Assembly (NCBI RefSeq): GCF_003426775.1
Contig: NZ_QJUG01000049.1
Location: 1-45,053 of the forward strand
Source: Allorhizocola rhizosphaerae
GTDB taxonomy: Bacteria > Actinomycetota > Actinomycetes > Mycobacteriales > Micromonosporaceae
Reading direction: 5' to 3'
DNA: 45,053 nt
Shown here: one piece after another, positions 36,904 through 44,668 of the stretch
Position numbering within the stretch: position 1 is the first letter of the stretch
Layout: every line of letters starts with the position of its first letter
Made by a program: the position numbers and the translations under genes
Notes under the pieces: generated by a model
Told to the model about the DNA's origin: nothing
Database searches by the model: none
What the model saw: only the letters and a program-made list of their open reading frames with translations

Positions 36904-37165
36904 CCCGCCGCCGCAGCACGAGGGCGACCGCGATGGTCAGCACGGTGACGGTGATGGCCACGATATTGGGCACGATCAGCGCCCAATCGGCTCGCGCCAC
37001 GCCGTAGCCGAGCCACAGCCCGAAGCCGGGCAGCAGGATGCCGAAATAGCCCAGCGAGAGATCCTCGGATGATCGGGTGCGCAGCATGCGGCGGATCTGC
37101 AGCACGGGCGCGAGAGCCATGAAGACGCCCCACACGGCGGCGAGAATGGCCAAGACGGTCACCAT
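36854..37165 (-). CDS. SemiSWEET/PQ-loop-like small membrane transporter
   Basis: 103 residues with three transmembrane segments: VLAILAAVWGVFMALAPVLQ, YFGILLPGFGLWLGYGVA and LIVPNIVAITVTVLTIAVAL. The segment APVLQIRRMLRTRSSEDLSL resembles the PQ-loop of SemiSWEET sugar facilitators, which work as dimers of three-helix units. Substrate unknown. GAGGTG lies 8 nt before the ATG. Its end overlaps manC by 50 bp on the other strand, a long convergent overlap. Confidence 0.65.
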   Translation of the reverse strand: MVTVLAILAAVWGVFMALAPVLQIRRMLRTRSSEDLSLGYFGILLPGFGLWLGYGVARADWALIVPNIVAITVTVLTIAVALVLRRRVRGESRPGPSAHRQAS

Positions 37166-37233
37166 TGGCAGGTCACCTCGTGATGTGAGGCGCTCGGGCT
37201 GGTGAGCCGCGTCGACCGGCTAAAAGCGGGACG

Positions 37234-37280
37234 CGCGGGGTTGTCCCCGCGGCCTACGGCGAAGTTGACCGGAGGTCAAC
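37234..37280. terminator. Two small hairpins near the truncated Uma2 gene end
   Basis: CGCGGGG-ttgt-CCCCGCG and GTTGACC-gga-GGTCAAC are two perfect 7-bp inverted repeats in tandem. They lie at the 3' end of the Uma2 remnant and upstream of the SemiSWEET-like gene. The first is GC-rich and could terminate; the second, palindromic with TTGAC on both strands, could be an operator. Confidence 0.45.
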
Positions 37281-37617
37281 GAGCCACAGGGTCCGGCTCG
37301 TGGCGATCGGGAGCGCAAACGCGGCCACGGCCATGGTAGCCGGGCAGATCCGGACAACGACCGATGCCGCCATCTTCCCGCGACACTTCCACGCCGATGT
37401 TCGCAAGCACGGCATCGACATCGAGGTGACCTTCTCGAAGCATCCAGTGGGTCAGCCTCGCCACGATCTTTGCATGCTCGGTATCCGCGGGCGGCATGAC
37501 AATGAGCGCTCCCCTGTCCAATTCATAGCGGTGAGTTGGCGCGGCCGCCGCCATTTCGGCGACGTCGTCCAGGGTGAGCGGCCGCGCTGGCAGGCTGATG
37601 TGCGCCTCGAGTGTCAT
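37276..37617 (-). pseudogene. Truncated Uma2 family endonuclease-like gene
   Basis: 113 residues. The start (PLTLDDVAEMAAAAPTHRYE, DRGALIVMPPADTEHAKIVA, LTHWMLREGHLDVDAVLANI) matches Uma2 proteins, a PD-(D/E)XK nuclease-like family of about 190 residues common in actinobacteria. After GGIGRCPDL the family sequence stops and the tail GYHGRGRVCAPDRHEPDPVA is out of character, so the gene has lost its C-terminal half with the rest of the catalytic site. AGGAGG lies 6 nt before the ATG. Probably not an active nuclease. Confidence 0.7.
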
Positions 37618-37671
37618 GCGCTCCTCCTGGTGTCAGATCTTGGGGTTGAGGATACGCCGTACTGTTGTGTG

Positions 37672-38646
37672 ATGCACTTAGTCGAGCTGAGCGCGGCCGG
37701 GAACGAGGCGAGCGATCTGCTGCGGGTCCACGATCCTGAGCTGCTGCGAGAGCTTGGCGCGCGGGCGGCGTACTGGACCGTGCTCGACGAGGGTCCGGTC
37801 GAGGAGTGCCTGGCGCTGCTCGTGCTGGGGCACGACGGGGCGTGGTCGGCGCGGCACGTGCGGGCCGACGCGGGCGGGCAGGCCGGGCGCACGGAGGACG
37901 CCGAGGCGCTGGCGTGGCACGACGGATGGGTCTATGTGCTCGGCTCGCATTTTGGCAAGAAGAAGGGTCCGCTGCGGCCGAAGCGGGCGTTCGTCGCGCG
38001 GTTCCGGGAGTCGCTCGCGCCCCGGCTGGAGATCGTGCGCAATCAGTTTGCCCTGCACCGCGCGGTGAACGACGCCGTGGCCGAGGTGACGGGCACACCC
38101 GCGCCGGGTGTGCGGGAGAGCTTCATCGCGGCGACGATGCGGCGCGGGCTGGAGAAGGGCCGTGCCTGGGTGGATTACCTGTTCGAGGACGATCATCCGA
38201 TCAACGTGGAGGGGGCGGCGTTCACGCGCGCCGGGACGCTCCTGATTGGACTGCGGTGGCCGGTCTCAAAGGTGGGCGAACCGATTTTGGTCGAGGTGGA
38301 GTGGCCGTGGGGCGGCGCGCCCGTGGTCAAGGGTGTTCATGTGCTCCCGATCGGCGGCGGACCGCTGGGGATCCGGGCGGTTTCGGCCCGTGACGATGGG
38401 AGCTTCGACATCGTCGTGGGCTCGATCGACGCGCTGGACAAGGGTTCGGTGCTGCTCGACGAGCATCCGGAGGCGCGCGACGCGACGTGTGCGCATTACC
38501 GTTACGCGCTGGGCGGTGTGGCGCAGCTCGTCGCCGATTTGGCGCCGCTGCACCACGTCGAGGGAGTGTCCGAACTGGACGGACAGCCGCTCTACGTCAC
38601 GGACGAGGATCACCGGATCGCGCTGTATCGCGTCCCAGCTCGATAG
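37672..38646 (+). CDS. DUF3616-like protein
   Basis: 324 residues, rich in beta strands. ALAWHDGWVYVLGSHFGKKK then GPLRPKRAFVARFRE recalls DUF3616 proteins, and INVEGAAFTRAGTLLIGLRW, PLGIRAVSARDDGSFDIVVG and LDGQPLYVTDEDHRIALY look like propeller blades. Assignment is by eye and tentative; no catalytic site is evident. ATG is 6 nt after TACTGT, so the mRNA is probably leaderless. Its end overlaps fbiB by 50 bp, convergently. Confidence 0.65.
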   Translation: MHLVELSAAGNEASDLLRVHDPELLRELGARAAYWTVLDEGPVEECLALLVLGHDGAWSARHVRADAGGQAGRTEDAEALAWHDGWVYVLGSHFGKKKGPLRPKRAFVARFRESLAPRLEIVRNQFALHRAVNDAVAEVTGTPAPGVRESFIAATMRRGLEKGRAWVDYLFEDDHPINVEGAAFTRAGTLLIGLRWPVSKVGEPILVEVEWPWGGAPVVKGVHVLPIGGGPLGIRAVSARDDGSFDIVVGSIDALDKGSVLLDEHPEARDATCAHYRYALGGVAQLVADLAPLHHVEGVSELDGQPLYVTDEDHRIALYRVPAR

Positions 38647-39370
38647 CCTCGGCGGTGCCCAGCGAAAAAAGGTCACTGGCGGCATCGCGGACCAAGGTGG
38701 GGACGATGCCGGCGGCGTCGGTGGTGCGCGTGATGAGCCCGCGCACAACCGCGACCGGCACGCGATCGACCTTGCCCTTCACCAGCTCGGCGGCGGCGGC
38801 GATCTCGTCGGCCACGGCCATCTGGGTGATCTGCAGCTCGTTGCCGTGCGGGTCGATCTCGCCGCGGTGGTCGCGCAGCGGCGCGATCCCGGCGCAGCCC
38901 AGGGCCATGTCGACCAGCCCGTTGCGCCAGGGCCGGCCCGCCGTGTCGCTGATGATGACCGCGACATCGAGGCCGTGGCGCTCGCGGAACGCGGCCCGCA
39001 GCGAACGTGCCGAGCCGTCGGGGTCCTTGGGCAGCAACACCAGCTGCGAACGGTCCACATTGGAGTTGTCGATCCCGGCGGACGCCATGACAAACCCGTG
39101 ATGCGTCTGCACGATGCGCGTCTGCCCGCGCGTGGCCACGATCCGCGCGGTCTCGGAGCGCAGCACCTCCTCGCGGGCGGCCTCGCGCTCGGGCCCGGCG
39201 GTGGGCACGTCGGCCAGCTGTCCCTCCGCCTTGGACACGATCTTGCTGGTGACCACAAGGATGTCGTTGTCGGCGAGCCACGGGGCCGCTTCGGCGATCA
39301 GGCCGACGATGTCGTCGCCCGGACGCACCTCCGGGATGCCGCGCACGGGAAGCACGCTGAAGCCGTCCAT
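38597..39370 (-). CDS. fbiB: Coenzyme F420-0:L-glutamate ligase (CofE-type FbiB, single domain)
   Basis: 257 residues, the length of archaeal CofE, which adds gamma-linked glutamates to F420-0 with GTP. It begins FSVLPVRGIPEVRPGDDIVG and contains NDILVVTSKIVSKAEGQL, THHGFVMASAGIDNSNVD, AVIISDTAGRPWRNGLVDMA and RDHRGEIDPHGNELQITQMA, all typical of the ligase. The C-terminal nitroreductase-like domain of mycobacterial FbiB (about 200 residues, which reduces dehydro-F420-0) is absent. The ATG shares one base with the fbiA stop (TGATG), so the genes are coupled. Confidence 0.93.
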   Translation of the reverse strand: MDGFSVLPVRGIPEVRPGDDIVGLIAEAAPWLADNDILVVTSKIVSKAEGQLADVPTAGPEREAAREEVLRSETARIVATRGQTRIVQTHHGFVMASAGIDNSNVDRSQLVLLPKDPDGSARSLRAAFRERHGLDVAVIISDTAGRPWRNGLVDMALGCAGIAPLRDHRGEIDPHGNELQITQMAVADEIAAAAELVKGKVDRVPVAVVRGLITRTTDAAGIVPTLVRDAASDLFSLGTAEAIELGRDTARSGDPRP

Positions 39371-40287
39371 CAGGGCAGGCTTTCCACGGCGACGCGCACC
39401 ATCTCGGCGGTGGCCTCGGGTGAGGTCATGTAGAGCGGGGTGGGGATGACGCCGACCCCTTCGACCTCGGTGGCCCGGTCCACGGGGTCGACAAGCCACG
39501 ACTTCAAGAGCTCACCGCCATACATGCGGCCGACACCCTGGGCCGAGCATTCCACGCCCACCGCGGACAGGCACTTGTCGGCCATGCCGCGCACCGGCGC
39601 GCCGCCGATGATGGGCGAGACGCCGGCGACGGGCGCGGTGAGGGCCTCACGGATGCCGGGGACCGCGAGGATGGGCGCGATCGACACGACCGGATTGCTG
39701 GGTGCGAGCAAAATCACGTCCGCCTCGGCCAGCGCTTCGAGCACGCCCGCGGCCGGCTTGGCCGACTCCGCCCCGACAAAGACGAAGTTGCTCGCGGGCA
39801 GCTCGGCCCGGTGGCGTACCCACCATTCTTGAAAATGAATTGCCTCTTCAGCCAGTACCACGTGGGTCTCAAGCCGGTCGTCGGTCGCGGGAAGCAGCGT
39901 TATGCCGGGCTGCCAGCGCTCGCACAGCGCGGCCGTGACGGCCGACAGCGGATAACCGGCGTTGAGCAGGTTGGTGCGGACCAGATGGGTCGCGATGTCG
40001 CGGTCGCCAAGCCCAAACCACGTCGGCTCGGCCTGGTAACTCGCGAGCTCCTCCTTGACCTTCCACGACTCGTCGGCCCGGCCCCAACCACGATCGGGGT
40101 CGATGCCTGCGCCCAGCGTATACATCACCGAGTCCAGGTCGGGGCAGATGCGCAGGCCGTGCATCCACACGTCGTCGCCGACGTTGACGATCGCCGTCAC
40201 GTCGGCGCCGTGGCGCTCGGCGTAGGCGCGCACACCCAGGAGGAAGCGAGCACCTCCGATGCCGCCCGCCAGCACAACAATCCGCAT
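39370..40287 (-). CDS. fbiA: Phospholactate/phosphoenolpyruvate transferase FbiA (CofD)
   Basis: 305 residues. It joins FO to the phosphoenolpyruvate- or lactate-derived unit to make (dehydro-)F420-0. Motifs: [17 protein letters not shown] (residues 2-18, Gly-rich loop for FO/GDP), [20 protein letters not shown] with the Asp pair that binds metal, [19 protein letters not shown], and [19 protein letters not shown], then [19 protein letters not shown]. The start is the ATG 7 nt behind TACGAT on this strand; an ATG three codons earlier lies inside that -10 hexamer. Divergent from fbiC with 23 bp between the starts. Confidence 0.95.
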   Translation of the reverse strand: MRIVVLAGGIGGARFLLGVRAYAERHGADVTAIVNVGDDVWMHGLRICPDLDSVMYTLGAGIDPDRGWGRADESWKVKEELASYQAEPTWFGLGDRDIATHLVRTNLLNAGYPLSAVTAALCERWQPGITLLPATDDRLETHVVLAEEAIHFQEWWVRHRAELPASNFVFVGAESAKPAAGVLEALAEADVILLAPSNPVVSIAPILAVPGIREALTAPVAGVSPIIGGAPVRGMADKCLSAVGVECSAQGVGRMYGGELLKSWLVDPVDRATEVEGVGVIPTPLYMTSPEATAEMVRVAVESLP

Positions 40288-40294
40288 GAGTCCC

Positions 40295-40304
40295 ATCGTA
40301 GGCT
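40295..40304. promoter_or_regulatory. Overlapping divergent -10 boxes for fbiA and fbiC
   Basis: ATCGTAGGCT contains TACGAT on the minus strand (40300-40295), 7 nt before the fbiA ATG, and TAGGCT on the plus strand (40299-40304), 6 nt before the fbiC ATG. The two hexamers share the central TA. Both genes would be transcribed leaderless from start sites about 24 bp apart, so one promoter may be used at a time. Confidence 0.65.
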
Positions 40305-40310
40305 GGGCGG

Positions 40311-42761
40311 ATGAGTGAGATCTCTCGCGCCCTCGCGCGGGCCGCCGCGGGGAAGGCGCTCGATCTCGGCGAGGCCACGGCTTTGCTGGGTGCGCGTGGG
40401 CCGGAGCTGGACGAGCTGCTCGCGCTGGCCTCGTCGGTGCGCGACATCGCCAATCCCGCGAGGGTCATCACGTACTCGAAAAAGGTCTTCATCCCGCTGA
40501 GCCGGCTGTGCCGGGACCGATGCCACTACTGCACGTTCGCGACCGTGCCGCACCGGCTGCCCGCCGCCTACCTGGATCGCGACGAGGTGCTTGAGATCGC
40601 GCGCCAGGGCGCGGCGCTCGGGTGCAAGGAGGCCCTGTTCACGCTCGGCGACCGGCCCGAGGACCGGTGGCCCGCGGCGGCACAGTGGCTCGAAGAGCGC
40701 GGCTATGCGTCCACACTGGACTATCTGCGGTCGGTCGCGATCGCGGTGCTGGAGGAGACGGGGCTGCTGCCGCACCTCAACCCGGGCGTCATGAGCTGGG
40801 CCGACCTGCAGCGGCTGCGGCCCGTTGCGCCGAGCATGGGCATGATGCTCGAAACGACCGCGACCAGGTTGTGGGAGTCCAAGGACGGGCCGCACTACGG
40901 ATCGCCGGACAAGGAACCGGCCGTGCGGTTGCGCGTGCTGGAGGATGCAGGCCGGGTGGGAGTGCCCTTCACCACGGGAATTTTGATTGGTATCGGTGAA
41001 ACGCACGCCGAGCGGGTCGAGTCGATTTTCGCGATCCGGCGGGTGCACCGGCAGTACGGGCACATTCAAGAGGTGATCGTCCAGAACTTCCGCGCGAAGG
41101 CGGACACGGCCATGCGGTCCGTGCCTGACGCGACGGTCGAGGATCTGGCGGCGACGACCGCTGTCACGCGGCTGCTGCTCGGGCCCGGGATGCGGGTGCA
41201 GGCGCCGCCGAACCTCATCGACGGGTCGTTCGAGTTGCTGGTACGGGCGGGGATCGACGACTGGGGCGGGGTGTCGCCGTTGACGCCCGACCACGTGAAT
41301 CCCGAGCGGCCGTGGCCGTTCTTGGACGATTTGGCGCGCGCGACGGCCGATGCCGGCTTCTCCTTGAGAGAGCGCCTCACGGTGTATCCGTCCTATGTGG
41401 TCGCTGCCGAGCGGTGGATCGACCCGCGGCTCATGCCGCACGTGTCGGCTTTGGCGGCGCCTGATGGTCTCGCTGTCGAGTCGGCGCCGGTGGCCGGGCG
41501 ACCGTGGCAGGAGCCCGATGCGGTCGTGTCCACCGGGCGCGTCTCACTCAACGAGGACATCGACACCACAGGGCGCAGTTCGGATCGGCGGGGCGACTTC
41601 GACACGGTGTATGGGGATTGGGCCTCGTTGAGCGTGCCGTCTTTTCTCGGCGCGGGCGGCGACGTGGGTCTCGGATTGCGCATCGCGCGGTCCGATCCGG
41701 CGGCGTTGCTGCACCCCTCGTCCGAAGCCGCGGCGTTGGCGTTGTTCCAGGCGACCGGGGAGGCGCTGGACGAGCTGTGCCGGATCGCCGACGACGTGCG
41801 CGCCGACACGGTCGGCGACGACGTGACCTATGTGGTCAATCGCAACATCAACTTTTCGAACGTCTGCTACGTCGGGTGCCGGTTTTGCGCGTTCGCACAG
41901 CGGGAACGCGACGCCGACGCCTATCGGCTGGACGTGGCGCAGGTCGCGCAGCGCGCGTTCGAGGCGTGGGAGGACGGCGCCACCGAGGTCTGCATCCAGG
42001 GCGGGATCGACCCCAAGCTGCCCATCTCCATATACGCGGAGATGGTGCGCGCGATCAAGGAGCGGGTGCCGGGCTTGCACGTGCACGCGTATTCGCCCAT
42101 GGAGATCGTGACCGCCTCCGCCAAGGCGGGAGCCTCCATTCGCGACTGGCTGACGGAGCTGAAGGAGGCGGGCCTCGACACGATCCCGGGCACGGCCGCC
42201 GAGATCCTGGACGACGAGGTGCGCTGGATCCTGACGAAGGGAAAGCTGCCAACGTCCGCATGGATCGAGGTCGTGGAGACGGCGCATTCGCTGGGCATCC
42301 GGTCGAGCTCGACCATGATGTACGGGCATGTGGACAACCCGCGGCACTGGCTCGGCCATTTCCGGGTGCTGGCCGAGGTGCAGGACCGCACGGGCGGGTT
42401 CACCGAGTTCGTCGCGCTCCCGTTTGTGCACACCAACTCGCCGATCTATCTGGCGGGTGTCGCGCGGCCCGGGCCCACGTGGCAGGAAAATCGTGCCGTG
42501 CACGCGATGGCGCGGCTGCTGCTGCACGGGCGCATCCCCAACATCCAGTGCTCGTGGGTGAAGCTCGGTGACGAGGGGACCGTCGCGATGCTTCGAGGAG
42601 GGTGCAACGACCTGGGGGGTACCCTCATGGAGGAAACGATTTCGAGAATGGCCGGTTCATCCCACGGCTCGGCACGCACGGTGGCCCAGTTGCACGGCAT
42701 CGCGGCCGCCGCCGGACGCCCGGCGCGCCAGCGAACGACCGCCTACAGCGTTCTGCCGTAA
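40311..42761 (+). CDS. fbiC: FO synthase FbiC (CofG-CofH fusion)
   Basis: 816 residues. Two radical-SAM domains in one chain make 7,8-didemethyl-8-hydroxy-5-deazariboflavin (FO) from tyrosine and a flavin precursor. The N-terminal CofG-like half has CRDRCHYC (C67, C71, C74) and the C-terminal CofH-like half has CYVGCRFC (C519, C523, C526), each a CxxxCxxC [4Fe-4S] site. Other family segments: [56 protein letters not shown]. Length is normal for actinobacterial FbiC. Divergent from fbiA-fbiB, giving most of the F420 pathway in one locus. Confidence 0.97.
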   Translation: MSEISRALARAAAGKALDLGEATALLGARGPELDELLALASSVRDIANPARVITYSKKVFIPLSRLCRDRCHYCTFATVPHRLPAAYLDRDEVLEIARQGAALGCKEALFTLGDRPEDRWPAAAQWLEERGYASTLDYLRSVAIAVLEETGLLPHLNPGVMSWADLQRLRPVAPSMGMMLETTATRLWESKDGPHYGSPDKEPAVRLRVLEDAGRVGVPFTTGILIGIGETHAERVESIFAIRRVHRQYGHIQEVIVQNFRAKADTAMRSVPDATVEDLAATTAVTRLLLGPGMRVQAPPNLIDGSFELLVRAGIDDWGGVSPLTPDHVNPERPWPFLDDLARATADAGFSLRERLTVYPSYVVAAERWIDPRLMPHVSALAAPDGLAVESAPVAGRPWQEPDAVVSTGRVSLNEDIDTTGRSSDRRGDFDTVYGDWASLSVPSFLGAGGDVGLGLRIARSDPAALLHPSSEAAALALFQATGEALDELCRIADDVRADTVGDDVTYVVNRNINFSNVCYVGCRFCAFAQRERDADAYRLDVAQVAQRAFEAWEDGATEVCIQGGIDPKLPISIYAEMVRAIKERVPGLHVHAYSPMEIVTASAKAGASIRDWLTELKEAGLDTIPGTAAEILDDEVRWILTKGKLPTSAWIEVVETAHSLGIRSSSTMMYGHVDNPRHWLGHFRVLAEVQDRTGGFTEFVALPFVHTNSPIYLAGVARPGPTWQENRAVHAMARLLLHGRIPNIQCSWVKLGDEGTVAMLRGGCNDLGGTLMEETISRMAGSSHGSARTVAQLHGIAAAAGRPARQRTTAYSVLP

Positions 42762-42833
42762 AGCGCTGCCGCAAATTTGTCACACCACACCATCGAGACA
42801 TCCTCGAATCCTCCTTTTTGGCCGAGGCGACCT

Positions 42834-42881
42834 GCGTGTCGTCAAGTGCGACACGCCGAAGAAATTTCTTCGGCGACACGC
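42834..42881. terminator. Complex palindromic structure downstream of fbiC
   Basis: GCGTGTCG (42834-42841) can pair with CGACACGC at 42849-42856 or with a second copy at 42874-42881. Between and across these lies a perfect 22-bp palindrome (42854-42875, centre GAAATTTC). The two pairings exclude each other. It probably ends the fbiC transcript, but it could also be a protein-binding site upstream of the whiB promoter. The surrounding 42762-42960 shows no gene. Confidence 0.55.
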
Positions 42882-42967
42882 CAGGGAACCCCGTTACCGC
42901 AGGCGGGTCTGGATCGATAGGGACGTGAACAGACGGTTGGAGTGACGGCCCTAATAGCAAACTCGGC

Positions 42968-42997
42968 TTGACTATGCACGGATGACACGCGTGTAAT
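42968..42997 (+). promoter_or_regulatory. Sigma-70-type promoter for whiB
   Basis: TTGACT and TGTAAT separated by 18 nt. Transcription would start near 43004, giving whiB a leader of about 200 nt, in contrast to the many leaderless genes nearby. Confidence 0.6.
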
Positions 42998-43017
42998 TCT
43001 CTCGGGTCGGGGGAGCG

Positions 43018-43119
43018 ATGATTGGAGCCACATCGCCGCCAATGTGGACGGTCATACGCCTTCCAGGCGACGTGGAGGTCTCGCAAGGGGATCCGCCGAA
43101 GCGGCGGGACTCCAGGTGA
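43018..43119 (+). CDS. Possible 33-residue uORF in the whiB leader
   Basis: ATG follows GGGGGAG by 2 nt and opens 33 codons (MIGATSPPMWTVIRLPGDVE…) ending in TGA. It begins about 14 nt after the predicted start of the transcript. Could be a regulatory leader peptide or chance. Confidence 0.3.
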   Translation: MIGATSPPMWTVIRLPGDVEVSQGDPPKRRDSR

Positions 43120-43154
43120 ACACCGTGTTGCCGGGAAAAGAAAGGGAAGGCGCC

Positions 43155-43196
43155 ATGTTCGTTGGGGGGTTGCGCCGGGTAAGCCCGGCGGCATGA
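43155..43196 (+). CDS. Possible 13-residue uORF before whiB
   Basis: ATG follows GGGAAGG by 4 nt and encodes MFVGGLRRVSPAA. Its TGA overlaps an ATG that is in frame with whiB (ATGA) and the whiB Shine-Dalgarno sequence starts at once after it. A GCCGGG/CCCGGC hairpin lies within. Its ending position suits translational coupling to whiB. Confidence 0.35.
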   Translation: MFVGGLRRVSPAA

Positions 43197-43210
43197 AGGA
43201 GGCAGCGGAG

Positions 43211-43468
43211 ATGGACGGTCAACCCGTCGTGGCGGATCTGCTGGGCAACGCGCCGGAATGGCAGGAGCGTGCCCTGTGTTCGCAGACGGACCCTGAAGCG
43301 TTCTTTCCCGAGAAAGGCGGCTCCACTCGCGAGGCCAAGCGGATCTGCTCGCGGTGCGAGGTCAAATCGGAGTGTCTGGAATATGCGCTGGCGCACGACG
43401 AGCGGTTCGGCATCTGGGGTGGACTGTCCGAACGCGAGCGCCGCAAACTCAAGCGCCGCGCGATCTGA
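43211..43468 (+). CDS. whiB: WhiB-family iron-sulfur regulator (WhiB2/WhmD type)
   Basis: 85 residues. Four Cys ligands for a [4Fe-4S] cluster: C23, C46, C49, C55 (C-x22-C-x2-C-x5-C), and the G[I/V]WGG turn at 67-71 followed by a basic tail ERERRKLKRRA for DNA. WQERALCSQTDPEAFFPEKG is typical of the WhiB2/WhmD subgroup, linked to septation and cell division. AAGGAGG lies 8 nt before this ATG; an ATG six codons earlier is less likely because it precedes the Shine-Dalgarno sequence. Convergent with the metallopeptidase-family gene (5-bp gap), as in other actinobacteria. Confidence 0.95.
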   Translation: MDGQPVVADLLGNAPEWQERALCSQTDPEAFFPEKGGSTREAKRICSRCEVKSECLEYALAHDERFGIWGGLSERERRKLKRRAI

Positions 43469-43473
43469 GCGAC

Positions 43474-43923
43474 TCAGGGAGCCAAATCGTCGGGGGAGAG
43501 ACCGAGCAGGTTCGCCACCTGTTCGACGATGACGTCGCGGATGAGCGTGCCCAGGTCGTCGCGATCCTGCGCGCGGAACTCCAGCGGCCGGCGATAGACC
43601 ACGATCCTGGGCGGCACGCCGTGCCGCCCAGGACGCCCGGGAAGCAGGCGAGCCAGCGGCACCCGCCCGTCTTCGAGCACATCGGAGTCGTAGACGTTGA
43701 GCTCCGGTGGCACATCCTCCACCGCGAACTCGACCCCGGCCAGCTCGGCGGCATAACGTGCCTCCAGCGACTCGACCGTGTCGAGCACCAGGTCATCGAA
43801 GATCTCTGCCTTCGTCCGCGCCAAGGGCACGCTGGCGGGCACGAGCCGGCCGCGCATGCCCCGGCCGTGCCGATCACGGCGGCGGCGCCACGCGGCGGGT
43901 CGGCGGCTGGCTCGACTTGTCAC
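43474..43923 (-). CDS. Metallopeptidase-family (minimal zincin-like) protein, degenerate
   Basis: 149 residues. The core FDDLVLDTVESLEARYAAEL, GVEFAVEDVPPELNVYDSDV and RIVVYRRPLEFRAQDRDDLG, then LIRDVIVEQVANLLGLSPDD, is the small metallopeptidase family in which other members carry HExxH at the position that reads VEQVA here. The zinc site is thus missing and the protein is probably not a protease. The N-terminus is strongly basic. Beside whiB and DUF3499, as in other actinobacteria. GTG is 6 nt behind TAGATT, so likely leaderless. Confidence 0.85.
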   Translation of the reverse strand: MTSRASRRPAAWRRRRDRHGRGMRGRLVPASVPLARTKAEIFDDLVLDTVESLEARYAAELAGVEFAVEDVPPELNVYDSDVLEDGRVPLARLLPGRPGRHGVPPRIVVYRRPLEFRAQDRDDLGTLIRDVIVEQVANLLGLSPDDLAP

Positions 43924-44011
43924 TTGGCCAATCTAGCGCGTGATCTTGCCTCGGCGTGTCGTCCACGCCACGGGGCGGGAATGTCGGTGGGGTCCGATAA
44001 CGTCACACGCC

Positions 44012-44365
44012 GTGAGGTCTCCACGGCGTTGCTCGCGCAACGGCTGCCCGAGACAGGCAGTCGCCACGTTGACCTATGTCTATGCAGAGTCGACCGCCGT
44101 GGTCGGGCCGCTCGCGGTCAACCCCGAGCCGCACACCTATGACCTGTGCGAATCTCACGCCCGCAGCCTGACCGCACCGCGCGGGTGGGAGCTGGTGCGC
44201 TATGACGGCGAGTTCGAGCCGCCCCCACCGACCACCGACGACCTCGTCGCCCTCGCCGACGCGGTCCGCGAGGCGGCACGCCCCTCCCGAGCAGCCGACC
44301 CCGCGACACCGCCCCCGCCGCCAACCCGTCGCGGCCACCTCCGCGCCGTCCCCCCACCCCAATAA
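44012..44365 (+). CDS. DUF3499 family protein
   Basis: 117 residues. RRCSRNGCPRQAVATLTYVY, AESTAVVGPLA, HTYDLCESHARSLTAPRGWE is the DUF3499 signature, with Cys and His residues (CxxxxC…C.xH) that may form a zinc ribbon. The tail is Pro-rich and probably disordered. The GTG start lies in line with the family beginning. DUF3499 genes are a fixed neighbour of whiB2 in actinobacteria, often followed by a phosphomannomutase gene; here the next gene is an aldehyde dehydrogenase. Function unknown. Confidence 0.88.
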   Translation: MRSPRRCSRNGCPRQAVATLTYVYAESTAVVGPLAVNPEPHTYDLCESHARSLTAPRGWELVRYDGEFEPPPPTTDDLVALADAVREAARPSRAADPATPPPPPTRRGHLRAVPPPQ

Positions 44366-44377
44366 CCCGCCGTCCTT

Positions 44378-44449
44378 TTTCGCATCGATCATGAACTTAT
44401 GTCCATGTTCGACGGCGTGTGGTGGACGTAACTTCATGATGACGCGAAA
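44378..44449. repeat. Imperfect inverted repeat with ATCATGAA core
   Basis: Left arm 44378-44405 and right arm 44423-44449 match in inverted order over about 27 nt (TTTCGC, ATCATGAA, GTCCA conserved) around an 18-nt loop. It lies 13 nt after the DUF3499 stop, so it may terminate that transcript. The ATCATGAA-TTA-GTCCA type recalls scattered intergenic repeats of some actinomycetes (from memory). Confidence 0.6.
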
Positions 44450-44469
44450 GCGGTGGTCCAGGTTGGACC

Positions 44470-44665
44470 AGAGGCGACTGCGTGGGCGGTTGAGCGGGTT
44501 CGGGGTGCGGGTTGGCGATGCTGAACAGCTTGCCGGGGCGGCACGAGCAGGGCGTCGCCGGCGTGGACCGTGTGGGCGGTCTTGCGCGAGCTGCTGAGCG
44601 GGATCGTCGAGCGCGATGGGCAGGAGGATGACCTCGCCCGCGTCCTGCGGCCGTTCTAGGGTTGG
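44470..44665 (-). pseudogene. Decayed cupin-domain gene fragment
   Basis: Three frames on this strand give successive parts of one cupin-like protein: RPQDAGEVILLPIALDDPAQ…, then HTVHAGDALLVPP, then GKLFSIANPHPEPAQPP. Two single-base shifts, both in C-runs, join them. The H-x-V-x-x-GDALLVPPG motif is that of a cupin barrel (AraC-ligand or sugar-isomerase type). Start and end are both missing. It explains most of the gap between DUF3499 and the dehydrogenase. Confidence 0.5.
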
Positions 44666-44668
44666 GGT

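Noticed and set aside
40197-42527. Long minus-strand frames opposite fbiC
   Set aside because: fbiC has both radical-SAM motifs in frame; the antisense frames have no domains.
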